NCBI GenBank assembly: GCA_964354365.1
Contig: CAYGZM010000146.1
Coordinates: forward strand, 1 to 9,588
DNA: 9,588 bases
Source: CAYGZM01 sp964354365
Lineage (GTDB): Bacteria; Planctomycetota; Phycisphaerae; Sedimentisphaerales; Anaerobacaceae
Reading direction: 5' to 3'
The notes beneath the pieces are model-generated. The model was not told the origin of the DNA. It searched no databases and saw only the letters and a list, made by a program, of their open reading frames with translations. A program made the position numbers and the translations under genes. Below are positions 6,416-9,588 of the stretch, in pieces. The number at the start of each line of letters is the position of its first letter. The first letter of the stretch is position 1.

Positions 6416-6471
6416 TAATCAAGGGAGGCGCTATTTAGAATCCCGTAATTCGCTGTCGGTTATCTTGTTTG

Positions 6472-6858
6472 TCATTCGAGCGGTTTTGCATCTTTAAGGA
6501 TATCGGCTTGCGGGGTAATTCCGAGACCCGGGCCGGTGGGTACGTTTATGTCGCCGTCTTTGAGGCGCAGAGGCGGGTCGTACCAAGCGCCCGTTTGAGG
6601 CAGGCCGCCCTTGTATTCGTGGAAGGCGCCGATGTTGGGCGTGCAGGATGCGAATTGGAGGACGTCAACGCAGCCGACGCCCTCGCCGGACATGTGGGGT
6701 ATGACGGAGTAGAGCTTGAGAATCGGAGCGGCGGCGGCTTCGTCCAACTGAGCAAGGCCGGCTTTGCGAGAGTCCGCTGCCGAACAGGAGCTGTGCATCG
6801 TTGCCAAGACCCCTGCACCAATACCTGACCTGATAAAGCGGCGACGATTGAACTTCAT
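6472..6858 (-). pseudogene. Tat signal fused to C-terminal end of a mandelate-racemase/enolase-superfamily protein (internal deletion)
   Basis: This intact ORF of 128 codons appears to be a gene remnant. Residues 1-30 form a twin-arginine export signal, NRRRFIRS followed by a hydrophobic stretch and SSCSAA. Residues 35-50 (LDEAAAAPILKLYSV) look like the beginning of a mature enzyme. The sequence then passes straight into IPHMSGEGVG...FASCTPNIGAFHEYKG and ends with W..PPLRLKDGDINVPTGPGLGI. This second part resembles the extreme C-terminus of mandelate racemase/muconate lactonizing enzymes, proteins of about 400 residues. The barrel core with its catalytic lysines and the three acidic metal ligands is absent. 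The start is supported by AGGAG 7 nt upstream. An in-frame deletion of roughly 280 codons is the simplest reading. The product could be exported but should not be catalytic. The family call rests on remembered C-terminal patterns. Confidence 0.72.
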
Positions 6859-6865
6859 TGTGAGG

Positions 6866-6870
6866 CTCCT
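6866..6870 (-). promoter_or_regulatory. Shine-Dalgarno of the enolase remnant
   Basis: AGGAG on the minus strand is 7 nt before the ATG at 6858. It is the only clear ribosome-binding site in the window. The two restriction genes lack one. Confidence 0.6.
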
Positions 6871-7010
6871 ATAAGAACAGTCAGTTTACCTGGCTACAAA
6901 ACCGGATTCCATTTGATAAATATAAGCGGAGCTCGCGAGAAGCGGCAAGCAGGAAATGCGAATTGCAGAACCTGGGCGGCCGGCACGACTACGAGCGCTC
7001 TTGTAATGAG

Positions 7011-7083
7011 TTCTGCAAAATTGCAGGTAATCAACCAACGATTTTTTCTTTTCCAAGCAGGCCTAACCTGCAATTTTGCAGAA
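7011..7083. repeat. Perfect 18-bp inverted repeat with 37-nt loop
   Basis: TTCTGCAAAATTGCAGGT (7011-7028) is the exact reverse complement of 7066-7083. Each arm is itself a near-palindrome, CTGCAA-NN-TTGCAG. The loop (7029-7065) holds a T-rich run, ATTTTTTCTTTTCC. The 73-bp unit could be a small palindromic or MITE-like repeat, a paired operator for a dimeric regulator, or an RNA hairpin. The sequence alone does not decide. Confidence 0.8.
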
Positions 7084-7104
7084 GCCTTTGTAACAGAGAA
7101 AGAG

Positions 7105-7136
7105 CCGGGGCCTGTACCTATTGGCACAGGCCCCGG
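7105..7136 (-). terminator. Probable terminator hairpin after the LamG gene
   Basis: CCGGGGCCTGT (7105-7115) pairs perfectly with ACAGGCCCCGG (7126-7136), an 11-bp GC-rich stem with a 10-nt loop that can pair further through CC/GG. It lies 70 nt after the stop codon of the LamG gene. On the minus strand it is followed by CTCTTTCTCTGTT, a T-rich but interrupted tail. This suits a modest Rho-independent terminator for that gene. Confidence 0.5.
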
Positions 7137-7206
7137 AATGCTGCAAATCTCTGTGGTCGGCCCCGTAAAGAAGGGACAGGCCACGTTAACTTCCACTTAA
7201 CGCCGA

Positions 7207-9588
7207 TTACGGCCACAGCTCCTCATCAAGGAACCGCTCCATCAGAACGGTGTAGTCCACGAAGTTCACGAGGGCGTCCCCTGTAAGGTCGGGGAGCAAC
7301 CCGCCGAATGAGGAATCGCAGACGCTGTTGAATGTGGCGGTGGTGTATATACCAGCCGCGTTGTCGTGCGATGTCACGGCCAGGCCGATATAGACCGTTT
7401 CCGGCATCGGAATGGTCACCGTCTGGCCTTCCTGCACCCATTCGCCGTTCACATAGACGAAGCCGCTGAACATGTTGCCGTTCCTGACGAGGCGGACGCA
7501 GTTAGGCATCAATACCTCTATATTGTCGGCAACTGAGTGTGACGATGACGAGGCCTGGTCGGTAACCGGACGCCACTGGAACGCATCGCCGCCGGCAAAG
7601 GTGCTGGCTGCGCCCGGGCCTACGGACATCAACATCATCGCGTTGCGAGAACCGGCAGCGAGCGTTTCGCGGATCATCACGCCGGCCTTCTGCCAGACGT
7701 TCGTGCTTGTTCCGGTCATGCCGACCACGTTGACGGTCATTTGGCCGTCGCCGACCAATGGCTTATAGACGTAGTGGAACGCATCGGCCGTGCCCCATAT
7801 ATCGGCGCCGGAGCCCGTGATACTGTAACTGCCATTGCCGTTGTCGATGAAACTGCCGGCAGTAGCCGTGCTGCCGATATCGCTGTGACTCCACGAGGAG
7901 AACGGGGCCCATGCAACCTCGGCCTCCTTCCCAAGTAGCCACTGCCTTGCCATTTGGGCAAGGTCTTTATAATCGACTCTGCAGTCGCCGGCAGGAATGC
8001 CCACGGGAGCATAATCCACCAAAGCAAAGTCGTCCGGGCGACGAGTGAGAACGCATCTCGGCGTATAGAGCCTGATGTCGTCAAAGTACAGCCTGCCTGA
8101 GCCGCCGCCTCCGCCGCCTTCGGTGCCGATGCCGATAGCTATGCTCTTGACGTTGCTCACGTTCACGCCCGTGAAGTCCGCAAGGTCAATCAGCCACTCA
8201 TGCCACGATGGGTCATTCATATCAGAGGTATTCTCGTCGGCATAGGCGCCGTAGAATACCTTGGCCTTATTGTTCGAGGCGTCGGTGAGCTGCACCCACA
8301 TCGGCTCAATCGAATTGATCGGGTCGCCGTAAAACCGAAGCGACAGCGCCTTTGTTACACCGCCAAGGGTCCAGTCCGAGCCGATTCCCGAATGCAATTT
8401 GGAGACCTGGGCCTCGGCCTTCGAGTAATAGGCTCTCGTAACCTCCGTCTCCAATGGATCGCAGGCTCCCGGAGTTTTAACCATACCATCGTTGTCGTAC
8501 TCAAGCAGCATTGCCAGGGCGGAGCCGCCCTGACCGGGTCGCTGGAGAGCTATCTTGGCCCCGCTTCCGTTGCCGCTGCCGGGCGTACAGGCAAGATCGC
8601 CAAAGCCGTCCGTATAGACGAAGTATATCCAGTTGACGTCCTGGGGCGGCGGCGCGGGATCGTCTCCGTAGGTTTCAAAATTGTCCACGACGAGGTAGTT
8701 GATGGTCGTGAAGATCCAAACCTCGCCAGGCCATACGTCGAGTCCGTTGACCTCATCCACCACCCAGTAATACCTTTTACCGGAATCGAGCGCTGTGGTG
8801 ACGGGATAGCAGGGGTCGGTGCGCACAATTGCTGTTGCAGTGCGGTTCATCACGGACTCGGCATCAGTGCTGTAGTATAGTCTATGCCCGTTCACGGCAG
8901 CGGCATAGGCGCCCGCTTCCCAGCTGAGCAGCGGGGTCCTCTCTACGTCGATTGACCCGTCAAGCGGATTGGGACCCGTAGCGCCCAGACGACCCGCCAG
9001 AACCTTGATTTGCTTTGACGACAGTGCATAGTCATACAGCCGCACGTCATCCAGCAGACCGTCGTAGTAACGTGTCGCACTCGCGGGCCTGCCGAGGCGG
9101 ACATAACCGGCGGCGGTGAAGACGCTCCCGGTATGAGCGGCCGCGCCGGCTGAACCACCATCAACGTAAAGCCTTGCGTCAGCGGCGGTATCCCACGCGG
9201 CTGCAACGTGGTGCCACTCGTTGTCATTTACCGCAGATGAGATCAGACTGACGCTGGGGCTGCCCTGGATGTACAATCTGGCGCCGCCGGCGGGCACGAC
9301 GTTGACATGCACCTCATTTTGCGTGCCATAGCCGTCGCCGTCAGTCTGCGTTCCGTAAAAGATCGTGCCGTCAGCGGCTTGTGTGGTTCTAATCCACATA
9401 GCTACTGCTCCGCGACCGGATCGGACGAGGTTTTTGGGCAGTTCAACGTAGTCGTCTGTGCCGTCGAAATCATAAGCATTGCCGGCATGGCCGGCTACTG
9501 CCCCGACACCACCCTGAGCCGTTCCGTGGTTGGTGTGCCCAGAGTAATCGAAGACGATACTGGCGGTCTCGCCTTCGAGCTTCCACCA
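7207..9588 (-). CDS. Multidomain extracellular protein: LamG, FN3-like, dockerin-like, DUF1349-like domains (5' end off window)
   Basis: The frame is open to the right edge, giving 793 residues; the first in-frame ATG at 9399 is internal, because the 63 codons before it (WWKLEGE..., ...AYDFDGTDDYVELP) are a typical LamG opening. Domains in order, with coordinates: LamG/concanavalin-like jelly roll (9588 to about 8992), FN3-like domain ending YYWVVDEVNG...GEVWIFTT (about 8973 to 8704), a carbohydrate-binding-like beta domain ending YFDDIRLY (about 8697 to 8062), a dockerin-like segment GDCRVDYKDLAQMARQWLL (about 7989 to 7933), a DUF1349-like jelly roll with SGADIWGTADAFHYVY and KAGVMIRE (about 7917 to 7315), and a second dockerin-like segment DLTGDALVNFVDYTVLMERF (7293 to about 7230), ending in LWP. 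A GGGGGG stretch interrupts the third domain. A secreted or surface glycan-binding role is likely. A catalytic domain, if any, would be upstream of the window. No PEP-CTERM or LPXTG anchor is seen. The gene is visibly more GC-rich than the restriction operon. Confidence 0.85.
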   Translation of the reverse strand, partial: WWKLEGETASIVFDYSGHTNHGTAQGGVGAVAGHAGNAYDFDGTDDYVELPKNLVRSGRGAVAMWIRTTQAADGTIFYGTQTDGDGYGTQNEVHVNVVPAGGARLYIQGSPSVSLISSAVNDNEWHHVAAAWDTAADARLYVDGGSAGAAAHTGSVFTAAGYVRLGRPASATRYYDGLLDDVRLYDYALSSKQIKVLAGRLGATGPNPLDGSIDVERTPLLSWEAGAYAAAVNGHRLYYSTDAESVMNRTATAIVRTDPCYPVTTALDSGKRYYWVVDEVNGLDVWPGEVWIFTTINYLVVDNFETYGDDPAPPPQDVNWIYFVYTDGFGDLACTPGSGNGSGAKIALQRPGQGGSALAMLLEYDNDGMVKTPGACDPLETEVTRAYYSKAEAQVSKLHSGIGSDWTLGGVTKALSLRFYGDPINSIEPMWVQLTDASNNKAKVFYGAYADENTSDMNDPSWHEWLIDLADFTGVNVSNVKSIAIGIGTEGGGGGGSGRLYFDDIRLYTPRCVLTRRPDDFALVDYAPVGIPAGDCRVDYKDLAQMARQWLLGKEAEVAWAPFSSWSHSDIGSTATAGSFIDNGNGSYSITGSGADIWGTADAFHYVYKPLVGDGQMTVNVVGMTGTSTNVWQKAGVMIRETLAAGSRNAMMLMSVGPGAASTFAGGDAFQWRPVTDQASSSSHSVADNIEVLMPNCVRLVRNGNMFSGFVYVNGEWVQEGQTVTIPMPETVYIGLAVTSHDNAAGIYTTATFNSVCDSSFGGLLPDLTGDALVNFVDYTVLMERFLDEELWP

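Larger units (their letters stand above)
5270..6426. other. Non-coding intergenic repeat island
   Basis: This stretch between the restriction operon and the enolase remnant holds no credible gene. It consists of repeat modules, named here A (CACGGGC hairpin), B (GCCCCGCC hairpin), C (GGAATCTGGCTT block), D (the core also found in hsdMS), E (GAGATTGC...GCAATGAC), F (AGAAGACAGA purine runs) and G (9-bp TCGGACAGG tandems). The order is A0-A1-B1-C1-D1-G1, then A2-A3-B2-C2-F1-E1, then A4-C3-D2-G2-F2-E2, then A5-B3. The plus strand is visibly G-rich throughout. About 105 nt (5627-5731) and shorter joints are not assigned to a module. Many short ORFs cross the region in several frames, but they only reflect the lack of stop codons in the repeats. 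Confidence 0.85.
6957..7147. other. Spacer with recurrent CTGCAA/TTGCAG motifs
   Basis: The gene-free spacer 6859-7206 contains several CTGCAA or TTGCAG hexamers: near 6963, twice in each arm of the 7011-7083 inverted repeat, and near 7141. They surround two hairpin structures. Otherwise no gene or RNA is recognisable. The spacer lies upstream of the enolase remnant and downstream of the LamG gene. Confidence 0.4.

Noticed and set aside
5036..6422. Many overlapping ORFs of 60-140 codons on both strands in the repeat island
   Set aside because: They cross repeat modules in several frames at once, have low-complexity translations (for example repeated GQV/RSD or TGILPV-like peptides), lack ribosome-binding sites, and share their sequence only through the repeats.
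6894..7286. Short ORFs over the inverted repeat spacer
   Set aside because: They include both arms of the palindrome, which gives a mirrored peptide, and have no start signal or recognisable protein features.
8200..8880. Plus-strand ORF of 226 codons
   Set aside because: It is antisense to the middle domains of the LamG protein, whose domain signatures are clear; the plus-strand translation shows no recognisable family.

Overview
The window looks like a chromosomal segment of an environmental Planctomycetota bacterium, possibly a Phycisphaerae/Sedimentisphaerales relative. The main evidence is the large surface protein at the right end. It combines a LamG jelly roll, a fibronectin-like domain with a 'YYWVVDEVNG...GEVWIFTT' signature, dockerin-like segments (GDCRVDYKDLAQMARQWLL and GDALVNFVDYTVLMERFL) and a C-terminal LWP, a style I associate with that phylum. 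Dense G-rich hairpin repeats and a Tat-exported enolase-superfamily remnant fit the same assignment. The taxonomic call is inference.

Layout, all genes on the minus strand. (1) 208-5190: a two-gene type I restriction-modification operon. It is transcribed as hsdR (2680-5190, EcoEI-like) followed 9 nt later by one long gene (208-2670) that fuses the HsdM methyltransferase to a complete two-TRD HsdS specificity subunit. HsdR and the fused HsdMS should together form the modification and restriction complex. (2) About 5270-6426: a gene-free island built almost wholly from short repeat modules, labelled A to G here, in recurring orders. (3) 6472-6858: a short ORF with a Tat signal joined directly to the C-terminal end of a mandelate-racemase-like enzyme, so the catalytic barrel is missing. 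(4) 6859-7206: a spacer with a perfect 18-bp inverted repeat and a strong GC hairpin. (5) 7207-9588: the 3' part of a multidomain extracellular protein that continues off the right edge.

The most notable observation links regions 1 and 2. The 48-bp core of repeat module D, present twice in the intergenic island, also lies inside the hsdMS coding sequence. There it is read in frame as a 16-residue linker peptide between the methyltransferase half and the first target-recognition domain. Other points worth checking are the M-S fusion itself and the stoichiometry it implies, the dockerin-like segments separated by a whole domain, and the internally deleted enolase gene. No complete undescribed defence system is visible. 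The RM operon is recognisable, but its architecture is unusual.
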